From CAVQAH01 sp963784195 (GTDB lineage Bacteria > Acidobacteriota > Vicinamibacteria > Vicinamibacterales > 2-12-FULL-66-21): a stretch of DNA of 64,000 nucleotides. The DNA is taken from contig CAWARA010000009.1 of assembly GCA_963784195.1 (NCBI GenBank), forward strand, positions 262,042 to 326,041, given 5' to 3'. Position numbers and translations under genes: made by a program. The notes under the pieces were generated by a model. It was not told where the DNA came from. It searched no databases and worked only from the letters and a program-made list of their open reading frames with translations. Below, one piece after another: positions 19,028-27,758 of the stretch. Within the stretch, counting starts at the first letter, position 1. Each line of letters starts with the position of its first letter.

Positions 19028-19413
19028 ATGATCAGTGGCGTCCGCAAGATCATCATCCCGGTCGAGAACGAAGAGAGTGCGCGCGAGTTCTGGACATCGC
19101 GGCTCGGATTCGACGTGACTCTCGACGAGCGCTACGGCGAGGGCCGCCGCTGGATCGAGGTCACCCCACCGGATCGATCGCTCGTCCTGGTGCTCAGCCA
19201 GCGTCACCCTGACGATCCAGACGGGAGGTGTCGCCGCAACTCCCACACTCGCCCGTGTTCTTCATGTGCGACGACATCCAGACCACTCATCATGAGCTGA
19301 CGTCGCGCGGCGTGACCTTCCCGGTGCCGCCGATGAAGATGCCGTTCGGCTGGTGGGCATTGTTCGAGGACAACGATGGCACGCGCTACGCCCTCACACA
19401 GGCGAACGCGTAA
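19028..19413 (+). pseudogene. Glyoxalase/bleomycin-resistance fold protein, one frameshift
   Basis: VOC-superfamily protein of about 128 residues. KIIIPVENEESAREFWTSRL starts the first beta-alpha-beta module, and RGVTFPVPPMKMPFGWWALF followed by EDNDGTRYAL closes the second, with the Glu of the metal site in the LFEDNDG segment. An indel at about 19225 moves the second half to the next frame. The VOC fold forms a metal site used for isomerase, dioxygenase or antibiotic-binding functions; which one is unknown. First gene of the operon divergent from the MocR regulator. Confidence 0.75.
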
Positions 19414-19426
19414 GGAGGCTGCTCAA

Positions 19427-20486
19427 ATGGCTCGAGTTGCCCTGGTGACTTGCGCACAACTTCCTGGTTCGACAACGACACGAGGCTGCTCGCCGATCGT
19501 TTGAGTGCCGAGGGAGTGTCGGTCTTTCCACTCGTCTGGGACGACCCCGCAGCAGACTGGACGGTTGTCGACCTTGCCGTGGTGCGATGCTGCTGGGACT
19601 ACGCAGCGCGCCGCTCGGAATTCCTCGCGTGGGCCGAACGGGTTCCCAGTCTCGCCAATCCCGCGAACGTGCTGGCCTGGAATACCGACAAGCACTATCT
19701 GCTCGATTCGCGGCCGCGGGCGTGCCGGTGGTTTCAACGATGTGGGTGACGGTGCACGACCGGTGGACGCCGCCCGACGGCGGCGATTGGGTGATCAAAC
19801 CGTCGATCAGCCTCGCGAGCCTCGACACCGGCCGATATCGCGTGGACGACGCGACGGAGCGCGCGCTGGCTATCGCTCACGTCGATCGCCTGCGTGCGGA
19901 GGGTCGAACAGCGATGGTCCAGCCGTACATGCGCGGCATCGACGAGGATGGAGAGACGTCGCTCGTGTTCATCGGGGGCGCATTCAGTCACGCGGTGCGC
20001 AAGGAGGCGGTGCTCGAAGGGCCGGATTCGGGTCTCGACCGGCGCTTTCTTCCGCAGGGTGGATTGACGCTGCGTCGCCGGCATCCCAGCCGCGCGCAGC
20101 TCGATATCGCACGTCGCGCATTGTCCGCAGTGCCGGGTGGCGCAGCACGATTGCTCTATGCGCGTGTCGACCTGGTGCCGGGCCCGGACGGCGAGCCCGT
20201 GCTGATGGAGGTCGAGCTGACGGAGCCGCAGTTGTATTTCGGTGTGGTTCCCGAAGCAGCCGCGCGTTTCGCCGCGGCTGCTTCGGCATTCATGGGGCGT
20301 GAACTACTTGAGGGCGCCGGCAAGCAGGTCGCCGACATCCGGGCCGCCCGGCTTCGACACGAAGGTGAGCCGGGGACGTCCGGAATGGGACATCGCGTAT
20401 ACTTGTCGGGCACCGCTTTCCTGAGCCCTGCGGCCAAATCCGGCCTCCAGCCCTCACCAAAGCAACCCCTCTGGGAGGTCCTGTGA
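19427..20486 (+). pseudogene. ATP-grasp domain protein, two frameshifts
   Basis: RimK/glutathione-synthetase-like ATP-grasp protein of about 300 residues. It starts at ATG 19427 (MARVALVTCAQLP) with AAGGAGG overlapping the glyoxalase stop codon. The ATP-binding region reads GGDWVIKPSISLASLDTGRY, and the metal-binding acidic segment is DGEPVLMEVELTEPQLYF. Indels near 19455 and 19710 split it into three frames. The frame runs to 20486 past the expected end (about 20310), over a probable promoter, so the last 55 codons may not be real. Such enzymes ligate an amino acid or peptide to a carboxylate; the substrate is unknown. Confidence 0.7.
20398..20403 (+). promoter_or_regulatory. Possible -10 box before the zinc-ribbon gene
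   Basis: TATACT lies 80 bp upstream of the zinc-ribbon start, in an otherwise GC-rich stretch after the natural end of the ATP-grasp domain. No good -35 is visible. It would let the two small downstream genes be expressed separately from the operon. Confidence 0.3.
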
Positions 20487-20695
20487 GTTCCTTCAATTCC
20501 CGCAGTGTTCCCGGCTCGTCTTCCAAGGACGAGCCGAGCGTTCCCACGGCCTGTCCGAGCTGCAAGTCGTCGTCGATCGTGACGACCGCGAAAAACCCGG
20601 ACGTGGACAGCTATTGGCGCTGCACGAGCTGCGGCGATGTGTGGAACAACTCGCGCAACCACGCTCCGCGCTTTGGAGGCAGGCCTTGGCGGTAA
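20483..20695 (+). CDS. Small zinc-ribbon protein, 70 aa
   Basis: Starts at GTG 20483, overlapping the upstream stop (GTGA), with GGGAGG nine bases before it. ACPSCKSSSIVTTAK and YWRCTSCGDVWN give the two CxxC pairs of a zinc ribbon. The remaining sequence is Ser/Arg-rich and probably flexible. The family is not recognised. Its close coupling to the next small ORF suggests joint expression. Confidence 0.75.
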   Translation: MSSFNSRSVPGSSSKDEPSVPTACPSCKSSSIVTTAKNPDVDSYWRCTSCGDVWNNSRNHAPRFGGRPWR

Positions 20696-20874
20696 AGACC
20701 GGTGAGCTCGAACGTGAGCTGCACGAACTGATCGCGGCGTTGGACCGTCGGGTTCCGCGCGTCGAACATGCAGGCGAAGCGGCGATTGCTCGCGACGCCG
20801 CGGCGCTCAGAGACAAGGCCGTGCGGAGGCTCGCGGAGCTCACGGCAGAGAAAGCAGCCAACGCACGACGCTGA
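20686..20874 (+). CDS. Small helical protein, 62 aa
   Basis: TTG 20686 start preceded by TTGGAGG and overlapping the end of the zinc-ribbon gene by 10 bp. The product (GELERELHELIAALDRRVPR, then EAAIARDAAALRDKAVRRLA) is charged, has heptad-like hydrophobic spacing and should form a helical hairpin or coiled coil. No family is assigned. Confidence 0.6.
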   Translation: MAVKTGELERELHELIAALDRRVPRVEHAGEAAIARDAAALRDKAVRRLAELTAEKAANARR

Positions 20875-20879
20875 CGGGA

Positions 20880-22073
20880 CTATTGCTTTCGAAGCTCGTT
20901 CCAGCCGCGCATAAGCTCGTCGACCATCTCGATGGTCTCCTTGCGTATCCGGGTCTCGATCCGGGCGATCGCATCCCATGCCTGCCGCCGAATGGCGCTC
21001 CCTCTTTCGCCTGATTCCTCACTCAGACTTCCGGCACCGAGTTGCACGCCCGCGTCGAACGCGATCTCGTCGAGGTCTCTGACCGATCGAAGATCGCTGA
21101 TATGGACCTCACGGTAGGAGGGGTCCCAGCTTCGGATCCACCATTCGCCCAATTCTTCGCCGCGGACGACTACCTCGGGTATCGCGAGCTCGGGACCAAC
21201 CGCCAGAATCTTGTGTTTCATGCGGCCGAGCTGCCTGGTCCCGGCGATCACGCGTAGGACTGTCGCCGAGGCATGAGAGTCGAGACACGACAATCCATCG
21301 AGGTTTCCGGCCGGCTTTGCTTCGATCAGCTCATCGTCTGCGGGATCGACCGATGGCCCCTGGACGCGAACGAGAATCTTCTTGGATATGGCGCTCCCGA
21401 TGCCCATGCGCAGCCATCCCGCGCGCACGATCTGGAAGTAGTCAGGCGGCAGATCCGGCCGCTCCTTCCGCAGCAAAGGCGCGAACGCGGCCATCCCCGC
21501 CACGACGGCCTTGGTAGACGCTTCCTCCATCGGCTGCATCTTCGACTCGCCCCATGCGAGAAACGCGGCGCGCGTGCCCGGGCTCTTGGCGCGAAGATGC
21601 CGGACCAAATCGGGAGCCGGCGGCCGATAGTCCGGCTGCAAGAGCCCGCGCTTGTAGCCTGCGAGGAACCGAACGAAGACCGCGTCGCGACCGCGGGTCC
21701 ACTTGCGTTCCCGGGTCACCAGTTCGACCGAGCCCAAAAAGCGAACGATGTCGATGAGCGCCGGACCCCGGGCGGAGTCATCGAAGTCGTCGAGACCCCA
21801 GGCGTCGGCGCTGACGGCAAACTGCTCGATATGTGCGTCACCGTGAAGGCGAACGGCCGGCTGGTCGTGCAGATCGCCGTTGAACACCTCGCACACACGG
21901 GCAACCCAGGGGCGGTTGATGAATCGGAAGTAGTCGAACGGATCGGTCTTCAGCTCTTTCAGCAACTCAGGAGACGCGAGCGCCAGGCGCGCAGGGTCAG
22001 GCCGGAGCTGTCCGTGATCCGTCACGACGACGGTAAGAATCATGAACAGCGTCGCAAGCGTCTGTCGGGCCAT
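20880..22073 (-). CDS. DUF2252 family protein
   Basis: 397 residues from ATG 22073, with a hydrophobic N-terminus (TLATLFMILTVVV) that may be a signal or anchor. VRLHGDAHIEQFAVS and GLDDFDDSARGPALIDIVRF are the conserved DUF2252 motifs. They resemble the HGD and DFD catalytic motifs of aminoglycoside-kinase-like folds, so a phosphotransferase-like activity is possible but unproven. The start overlaps nothing but lies 5 bp after the stop of the AI-2E-family gene, so the two genes form an operon. Confidence 0.8.
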   Translation of the reverse strand: MARQTLATLFMILTVVVTDHGQLRPDPARLALASPELLKELKTDPFDYFRFINRPWVARVCEVFNGDLHDQPAVRLHGDAHIEQFAVSADAWGLDDFDDSARGPALIDIVRFLGSVELVTRERKWTRGRDAVFVRFLAGYKRGLLQPDYRPPAPDLVRHLRAKSPGTRAAFLAWGESKMQPMEEASTKAVVAGMAAFAPLLRKERPDLPPDYFQIVRAGWLRMGIGSAISKKILVRVQGPSVDPADDELIEAKPAGNLDGLSCLDSHASATVLRVIAGTRQLGRMKHKILAVGPELAIPEVVVRGEELGEWWIRSWDPSYREVHISDLRSVRDLDEIAFDAGVQLGAGSLSEESGERGSAIRRQAWDAIARIETRIRKETIEMVDELMRGWNELRKQ

Positions 22074-22077
22074 GACG

Positions 22078-23136
22078 TCAGGGCTGCGGTGTGAGCTCGA
22101 CACGCTCGACGAGGTCTGGTCTCGCGAACATCTTCAGCAGGCTGCCGGTGACGACCAGGATGACCGGGCCGAGCACCAGTCCAATGAAACCAAACGCGGC
22201 CACGCCGCCGAGCAGGCCAAAGAAAATGACGAGGCCATTCACCTGGGTACGGCCGCTCAGGAGCAGCGGTCGCAGGATGTTGTCGGCCATGCTGATACCG
22301 AGCACGCCGATGGCCACCAACACGAGACCGCGCGGGACATTGCCCGACAACATCAGCCAGATCGCGGCGGGCACCCAGACCAGCGAGGCGCCGATAACCG
22401 GAATCAGCGAGCAGAAGGCAATCACCACGCCCCAGAACGCGGGAGCGTTGATGCCGAGCAGCCAGAAGGCGATGCCTCCAATCGTGCCCTGTGCGACTGC
22501 AACGAGCACGCCGGCGCCGACGCTGGCGATCACCAGGTCCTTCGTGTCGCGCATCAACCGCTCGCACTCGTGACGCGGCAGCGGCAGCAGGTCGCGCAGG
22601 TGACGGCCGACGATGTCGCCATCACGGACCAGGAAGAACAGCGCGAACAGCATGGCGAAGAGCGTGCCGAGCGTCGCGAACACATCGGCGACGACGGCGC
22701 CGGCGCGCGGCGCCAGGAAGGTGAGTACACGAGTCACGCCCTCGCGCAGGAGCTGCGTCGGATCCTCCGGCAGCTCAAACGGGATGCGCGATCGGGTGGC
22801 GGTCCAGAGCCGCTCGATCCGATCCGGCGTGATCATCGACCAGTTCTGGACGTAATTCGTGAGCTGTGAGGCTTCGTGCGCCAGAACGGACAGCAGCATG
22901 ACCGCAGGAACGACGATGAGCACGGCCGTCAGCAGCGTCGTGAGGAAGGCCGCCCGGTTGGGCCCGACCTTTGGCGCGAGTTCGGCCTGCAGCGGGTAGA
23001 ACAGGACCGCGAACACGGATGCCCACGCCAGCGGAACGAGGAAGGGCCCGAGCACGAGGTAGGTGACGTACAGGGCGACGATCACGAGCACATAGAACGG
23101 AGGACGCCGCAGACAATCGTTGTCGTCATCGGTCAT
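22078..23136 (-). CDS. AI-2E family transporter
   Basis: About 352 residues with eight predicted membrane helices. PFYVLVIVALYVTYLVLGPF followed by LVPLAWASVFAVLFYPL begins the family's N-terminal pattern, and INAPAFWGVVIAFCSLIPVIG followed by ASLVWVPAAIWLML is the highly conserved core. Members export or exchange small molecules or Na+/H+; the name does not prove autoinducer transport. ATG 23136 has a GGAGA site; an upstream in-frame GTG at 23187 would add 17 residues. It forms an operon with the DUF2252 gene. Confidence 0.85.
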   Translation of the reverse strand: MTDDDNDCLRRPPFYVLVIVALYVTYLVLGPFLVPLAWASVFAVLFYPLQAELAPKVGPNRAAFLTTLLTAVLIVVPAVMLLSVLAHEASQLTNYVQNWSMITPDRIERLWTATRSRIPFELPEDPTQLLREGVTRVLTFLAPRAGAVVADVFATLGTLFAMLFALFFLVRDGDIVGRHLRDLLPLPRHECERLMRDTKDLVIASVGAGVLVAVAQGTIGGIAFWLLGINAPAFWGVVIAFCSLIPVIGASLVWVPAAIWLMLSGNVPRGLVLVAIGVLGISMADNILRPLLLSGRTQVNGLVIFFGLLGGVAAFGFIGLVLGPVILVVTGSLLKMFARPDLVERVELTPQP

Positions 23137-23663
23137 CGCGTTCGTCTCCAACGCCCGTTCACTCTCAGGCGTTTCAGTGGTCGTCACTCAGGGATCGAAG
23201 GCAATACAGCACGATAGGTGCCAAGCCCTGACACACGACCAGGTTCCGCAACAGTCACACGCTCTTTCATCAGACCCGCTCTCGAGCGGGTCATTCTTGC
23301 CGCCAACCAGCGACGGCTCGTGGCCCGGCCGTGGCATGTCATGGTCGGGCCGCGGACGCCGGTGGCCGGCCCCGTGATTATGTGCACAGGTCACATCGTG
23401 GTGGCACGTCAGGCGCGTGAGGAGACAGCATGCATCCGTGATCTCGCCACGTCGTCAACCCACGTCGTGAACTCCCGTCTGTCGTCCGTTCGTCCGTGCC
23501 GATCGAGGTGTGTGCCCTGTTCATCGAGGAGGCGCCAGAGGGCGTCAGGTCGCAGATCGCTGCAAAGCTGGCGCGCGTGGGGTTCTAAGCGACACGCGAG
23601 CATCCCGGTCACGACGCCTTCCCACCAGCTGATAACCGCGACATCTACTTGCCAAAATCTCTC

Positions 23664-23915
23664 AACGCAGAGAAGCAGAGGACGCAGCGATCGCTGAGCT
23701 GACCTGAATTCCACCGGCAGTCAGGTAGGCGGCACGACCGGCAGCCTGGCGCAGCCAGGCTGGTGAGGGGACGAGCGAAACGACGAATGAGAGAGCCAAC
23801 AAGCATCGAGTGGCTCTCTCATTTGTCGTTTCGCTCGTCCCCTCACCCGCGCCTCCGGCGCGGCCGGTCGTGCCGCGTATCTCTGCGATCTCAGCGCTCT
23901 CTGCATCTCTGCGTT
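23664..23915. repeat. Palindromic element A: nested three-hairpin (cloverleaf-like) repeat
   Basis: A 252-bp intergenic element built as nested inverted repeats. Outer arms 23664-23698 and 23881-23915 match at 29 of 35 positions (AACGCAGAGA start). A perfect 14-bp stem, GCGGCACGACCGGC at 23729-23742 with its complement at 23863-23876, encloses three back-to-back hairpins. These are CAGCCTGGC-GCA-GCCAGGCTG (23742-23762), a 37-bp stem with one mismatch (23762-23798 / 23811-23847, 12-nt loop), and CCGCGCC-TCC-GGCGCGG (23847-23863). Elements B and C have the same architecture. No gene is recognised in the flanks (23188-23663, 23916-24145). Confidence 0.9.
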
Positions 23916-24145
23916 GTTGGTTTTGACTGTGAACAGCGCCGACACCACGGAGACCACGCATCCGAAGCCGAACGCTCGAGCTGAAGGACGGGACGCTCGA
24001 CGAGGTCCGGATGCCTGATCACCCGATGCTCACCCTTTGCTAACCAGCCGCTCGCCGCCGGAACCAAACGGCGCCCGGGATCAGTCGTAATCAATAGTAG
24101 GGACGATTGCCACCTGCCATTCATGGGGTCCTCGGAGGCTTCGTC

Positions 24146-24721
24146 ATGTTGAGAACGATATTCACCAGCTTATTCCTCATCGCGCTGCCGGCGGCCGCGT
24201 CCGCGGCTCAGGTGCGCGTTGACTACGACCGACACAGAGACTTTGGCAAATACCGGACGTTCGCCGTCGAGATCGGGCCACTGGTTCGTGCGGACGGCGA
24301 GCCCGACGCCGAGAACACGCTTGCGGTGGATCGCCTTCGTGAGGCGGTGACGCGGGAGTTCACGGCGCGCGGGCTCGAGCCAACCGATGGCGCAGCGGAC
24401 CTGGTCGTCCGCGTCTCGAGCCGCGACCACATGCGCACCGAGATCGTCAGCACCGGCTGGAATCGCTATGGGTGGTATGGATGGCGAGGATACCGGCGTT
24501 GGGGATATTGGGGCCCCTATGCAGGCCCGTACTACGGGGACGTCTGGACCCGCCGCTACCTCGAAGGTGCGCTCACCGTCGACATCGTCGAACGCACGAG
24601 CGGCGCGTTGGTGTATCGCGCCCAGGTGACAGATGCAGTCGGCAAGAACCTCGACAAGTCCGTCGCCAACGCGATGGACAAGGCCTTCAAGAAGTTTCCC
24701 GTCAAAGAACTCTCGAAGTGA
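24146..24721 (+). CDS. DUF4136 family secreted protein
   Basis: 191 residues. GGAGG precedes ATG 24146, and the signal peptide is MLRTIFTSLFLIALPAAASA. VRVDYDRHRDFGKYRTFAV is the DUF4136 start, VSSRDHMRTEIVSTGWNRYG lies in the middle, and a Gly/Tyr/Trp-rich loop precedes LTVDIVERTSGALVYRAQ. There is no lipobox Cys, so it is probably a soluble periplasmic protein. The fold resembles OM-associated lipoproteins; the function is unknown. Confidence 0.85.
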   Translation: MLRTIFTSLFLIALPAAASAAQVRVDYDRHRDFGKYRTFAVEIGPLVRADGEPDAENTLAVDRLREAVTREFTARGLEPTDGAADLVVRVSSRDHMRTEIVSTGWNRYGWYGWRGYRRWGYWGPYAGPYYGDVWTRRYLEGALTVDIVERTSGALVYRAQVTDAVGKNLDKSVANAMDKAFKKFPVKELSK

Positions 24722-24735
24722 CCTTGTTCGACGCC

Positions 24736-24764
24736 GGTGCGGCGGGATCTCCACCCGCCGCACC
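24736..24764. terminator. Strong hairpin after the DUF4136 gene
   Basis: GGTGCGGCGGG (24736-24746) pairs perfectly with CCCGCCGCACC (24754-24764) around a 7-nt loop, 15 bp after the stop codon. It has no T-run, but position and strength fit a terminator for the DUF4136 gene and possibly the converging symporter gene. Confidence 0.6.
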
Positions 24765-24859
24765 GTCTACCCGTTAATGACCTGCAGGTGACGCTTCGCA
24801 CGGTAGAGGCTTGCGCCGAGTTGGGCGTTCGCGGCGGAAACCGCTCCACGAGCGACGAA

Positions 24860-24880
24860 CCACGGACCACGGACCACGGA
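24860..24880. repeat. Heptanucleotide tandem repeat (CCACGGA x3)
   Basis: Three perfect copies of CCACGGA just before the end of the symporter gene. It is the second heptamer array of the window. Confidence 0.7.
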
Positions 24881-24885
24881 ACTGA

Positions 24886-26322
24886 CTATTTCGGATCAAA
24901 GAAGATTTCGAGGTTCTTGTCCGGCGTCGGCCGCGTCCGCCGGCTGACGATGATGAAGACCAGGGCACTCAGCACGACGCCCACTTCCGCCGAGTCGATG
25001 CCGTGTGTGGCGAAGCTGCGCTGCAGCGTGAACGTCCAGATCAGGCAGCCCAGGAATCCCGCGACCATGCTCCAGATCGCGCCTTCCTTCGTGCCGCGGC
25101 GCCAGTTCAGGCCGAGCACGACCGGCACGAAGAAGAAACTCGCGATGAACTTCGCCTGCTCGATCACGATGGCCTGGACGTCGCCGAATCGCTGCAGCGC
25201 GAACCAGAACGGCAGCAGGCCGAGCACGACGATCGAGACGCGGTTGACGAGGAGCAGCCGCCGCTGTGTCGCCCGCGGATCGACGAGCCGCTTGTAGAGG
25301 TCGTGCGCGACGGCGCCGCCGGTCACCAGCAACACCGAGTTGACCGTGTCGATGATCGCCCCGATCATCATGATCAGGAACAGCGAGCCGAGTACCGGCG
25401 CCATCACCGTCGACGCCATGATGCTGGATGCCTGATCCGCGGACGGCAGATACGGGAAGAGTCCGCGCATCCCGATGCCCAGGATCATCACGCTGCCGCC
25501 GATCAGCAGCTGAATGACCATCGAGATGCCAATCGCGTATCTGACGGTCGAGACGTCGCGCATCGAGTAGTAACGCGTCATCTCGTACGGCGCGGCGGCA
25601 ATCGACAGCCCGAACGCCAGCCCGAATGCCAGCAGCTCACGGCCGCTGAACCACCAGGCGGTGATGCGCGGATCGATCGATCCGACGTACTCACCGAGAG
25701 GCTGCAGGCCGCCCGCATGATAGACGACGACCGGCAGAGCGAGCATCAGCGCGAGCAGCAGGACGATCGTCTGCACGAACTCGACGTACGAGCTCGTATG
25801 CACCCCGCCCAACGCGGTATAGAACGCCGTCGTCGCGAGCAGCGCGATCATCGCCCAAATCGGGGGCCAGCCAAAGATCGCCGATGCGATCTCACCCATC
25901 GCCTGGAACTGCGCGGTCAGGTAGATCGTGTAGGTGATGATGATCAGGGCGGCGGAGAGAGTATGCGCGCCCTCGCTGGCGAACCGCTTGCCTATGTAGT
26001 CGGCCACCGTCAGCGCGCCGAACCGGCGCAGCTTCGGGGCGACGAAGATGGCGGAGATGATCCAGCCCGACCAGAGCCCGAACCAGATCCAGATCCAGCT
26101 CACGCCGGTCAGATAGTGCCGGCCGAGCGTGCCGACGAACGTTCCGGCGCTGATCTGGGTCGCCGCGAGCACCGCGCCACCCACCCACGGCCCGATGGTG
26201 CGGCCGGCGGCGAGAAAGTCCTCTTCCGTCTGGTTCTTGAAGTAACCCCAGATGCCTGCGCCGAATACCGACAGCAGGTAGATGATCGCCGTGACGAGCA
26301 GAACAGGCGAATCGGCGATCAT
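24886..26322 (-). CDS. Sodium:solute symporter (SSF family)
   Basis: 478 residues with 13 predicted membrane helices. FLAAGRTIGPWVGGAVLAAT followed by QISAGTFVG is the SSF sodium-site region of the first helices; FGLAFGLSIAAAPYEMTRYY and MIGAIIDTVNSVLLVTGGAV are the conserved helices 6 and 8. The substrate cannot be told from sequence. The start (ATG 26322) overlaps the stop of a 38-codon membrane protein (ATGA), and a secreted protein gene precedes that, forming a tight three-gene operon. Confidence 0.9.
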   Translation of the reverse strand: MIADSPVLLVTAIIYLLSVFGAGIWGYFKNQTEEDFLAAGRTIGPWVGGAVLAATQISAGTFVGTLGRHYLTGVSWIWIWFGLWSGWIISAIFVAPKLRRFGALTVADYIGKRFASEGAHTLSAALIIITYTIYLTAQFQAMGEIASAIFGWPPIWAMIALLATTAFYTALGGVHTSSYVEFVQTIVLLLALMLALPVVVYHAGGLQPLGEYVGSIDPRITAWWFSGRELLAFGLAFGLSIAAAPYEMTRYYSMRDVSTVRYAIGISMVIQLLIGGSVMILGIGMRGLFPYLPSADQASSIMASTVMAPVLGSLFLIMMIGAIIDTVNSVLLVTGGAVAHDLYKRLVDPRATQRRLLLVNRVSIVVLGLLPFWFALQRFGDVQAIVIEQAKFIASFFFVPVVLGLNWRRGTKEGAIWSMVAGFLGCLIWTFTLQRSFATHGIDSAEVGVVLSALVFIIVSRRTRPTPDKNLEIFFDPK

Positions 26323-26435
26323 CGGTTCCGGCGTTCGCGGTCACGCGCGTCCGCGCGCCACGCCCCGATGAAATACAACATCATCCAGATGGCGGCTGCG
26401 AGGAAGAACCCGTAGAAGCTCCAGCCGAATCCCAC
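26319..26435 (-). CDS. Small membrane accessory protein of the symporter, 38 aa
   Basis: GTG 26435 start, 38 residues. FGWSFYGFFLAAAIWMMLYF is a single membrane helix and ADARDRERRNR a charged cytoplasmic tail. It is wedged between the secreted protein gene (stop 2 bp upstream) and the symporter (4-bp ATGA overlap). Small one-helix subunits encoded directly before SSF transporters are known (symporter small accessory proteins), so this is probably a subunit. It is too short to be seen by usual length cut-offs. Confidence 0.65.
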   Translation of the reverse strand: MGFGWSFYGFFLAAAIWMMLYFIGAWRADARDRERRNR

Positions 26436-26436
26436 G

Positions 26437-27136
26437 TTATCGCCCCGAGGCCCGCGCAGCCACCCGCGCCCGCCAGACCCAGATCACGGTTCCAATGACG
26501 AGCACGGCGATCGCGGTCGTGTCGGTAAGAGTGGCCAGATCCTGACGCGCCCACCATCCCGGATCGTGCCCGGCTGCCAGGAACGGCACGCGCACGAACG
26601 CAGGAACGTGTCCGATCGTCGCCGTGCCTTGCTGGCTCTGTGTCCAGGTGAACGCCGGAAACGATCCTCGTGTCGGCGACTGTGCCCGGCGGCACATCGA
26701 TCTGCAGCCTCACCGCGCCAATCCGGCCATCGGTCGGCGTCACCGGCACCCAGATGGGGCAGCGGTAGCTCCACTCGTCGGGCTGGGTGACGCGGTAACG
26801 AATCGTGTAGGGCCCTGAAGCGGAAGGATCCAGTGCGACGCCAAGCACCATCGTGCGGCCTTCCAGCCGTGGAACGCCCGCCTGCTTTCCGGCACCGCTC
26901 ACGCCACCCAGTTCGGCCCGAGCGCCTTCAAAGAGCTGAAGCCGGTGAATCACCTCGACGCGGCTCTTCGACTCGATGGTCAGATCGGCGGTGACGTCGC
27001 ACGCGTTCGCCGAGGTCAATGCGATGCGAACGTCGGCCTGACGGAGCACCGCTGGGCTCTGGCCGAGCACCGGCGACGGCAGCAGGCAACACACAGCAGA
27101 CAGTGCTGCGAGTGCCGACCGTGCGCCGCGGCTCAT
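26437..27136 (-). pseudogene. Exported protein with C-terminal membrane helix, one frameshift
   Basis: About 232 residues. A signal peptide (SALAALSAVCCLLPSPVLG) leads into a domain rich in beta-strands (VRIALTSANACDVTADLTIE and SGPYTIRYRVTQPDEWSYRC). After an indel near 26660 the second frame gives TATIGHVPAFVRVPFLAAG and a C-terminal helix TTAIAVLVIGTVIWVWRARV. It would thus be a periplasmic domain anchored at its C-terminus. It sits 1-2 bp before the small symporter subunit and is presumably part of the same transport unit, for example as ligand binder or sensor. No family is recognised. Confidence 0.6.
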
Positions 27137-27350
27137 GCGGATCTCCTGGAAGGTGTGACCGGGTTTGCTGACAGGTGTTACGGGATTCTAACAGTCGGCT
27201 GGAGGGACGTGCAAGACGAGCGCAATCGCCTCCCTATGTCAGCTGCCGGTCCATCCATGCTGGACCTCGAGACCGTCGCCACACGCGTCCCGACCGTCTG
27301 GCTGTATAACAACACGGGTCACAGCGTACCTGGATCAACGGAGCAGAACA

Positions 27351-27758
27351 ATGACTCGCAGAATGTTGATGGAAAGCGTTGCCGCTCTTCTCCTGCTCAA
27401 CCCGAAGCTGGCCGCACAGAGCCCCACGCCCGGTGCGAAGCGGGTTTTCGAGCACGACTTGCCGGACGTCTCGCTGAACGGCTGGAGGGTCACCGCAATT
27501 GAAGTGACCTATCCCCCTGGCGAAGGTTCACCGGCCCATCACCATCCCGGTGTGACGATCGCCTACGTGCTCGAGGGTGAAATCCGATCGAAGGTGGGCG
27601 ATCAGCCCGAACAGACCTACAGTGCCGGACAGATGTTCCTCGAAACGCCTGGCCAGCTCCACGCGGTCTCCCGCAACGCCAGCGCAACGCGTCCGGCAAA
27701 GCTGCTCGCGTTGTTGCTGGCGGAAAAAGGCAAGCCTTTGACGACACCGGCGAAGTGA
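27351..27758 (+). CDS. Secreted cupin-domain protein
   Basis: 135 residues with an N-terminal signal (RRMLMESVAALLLLNPKLAA). The cupin motif 1 is GSPAHHHPGVTIAYVLEGEI (three His), and motif 2 is QMFLETPGQLHAVSRN (His). The four ligands fit a metal-binding single-domain cupin. Its stop overlaps the chromate transporter start (GTGA), so the two are co-translated. The role is unknown. Confidence 0.85.
   Translation: MTRRMLMESVAALLLLNPKLAAQSPTPGAKRVFEHDLPDVSLNGWRVTAIEVTYPPGEGSPAHHHPGVTIAYVLEGEIRSKVGDQPEQTYSAGQMFLETPGQLHAVSRNASATRPAKLLALLLAEKGKPLTTPAK

Noticed and set aside
23218..23697. 159-codon ORF left of element A
   Set aside because: No domain, no ribosome site, Arg/Ser-rich; it runs into the repeat element.
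25003..26415. 470-codon plus-strand ORF opposite the sodium:solute symporter
   Set aside because: Composition is typical of GC-rich antisense frames (DDR/EHR-rich), with no domain; the symporter on the other strand is certain.
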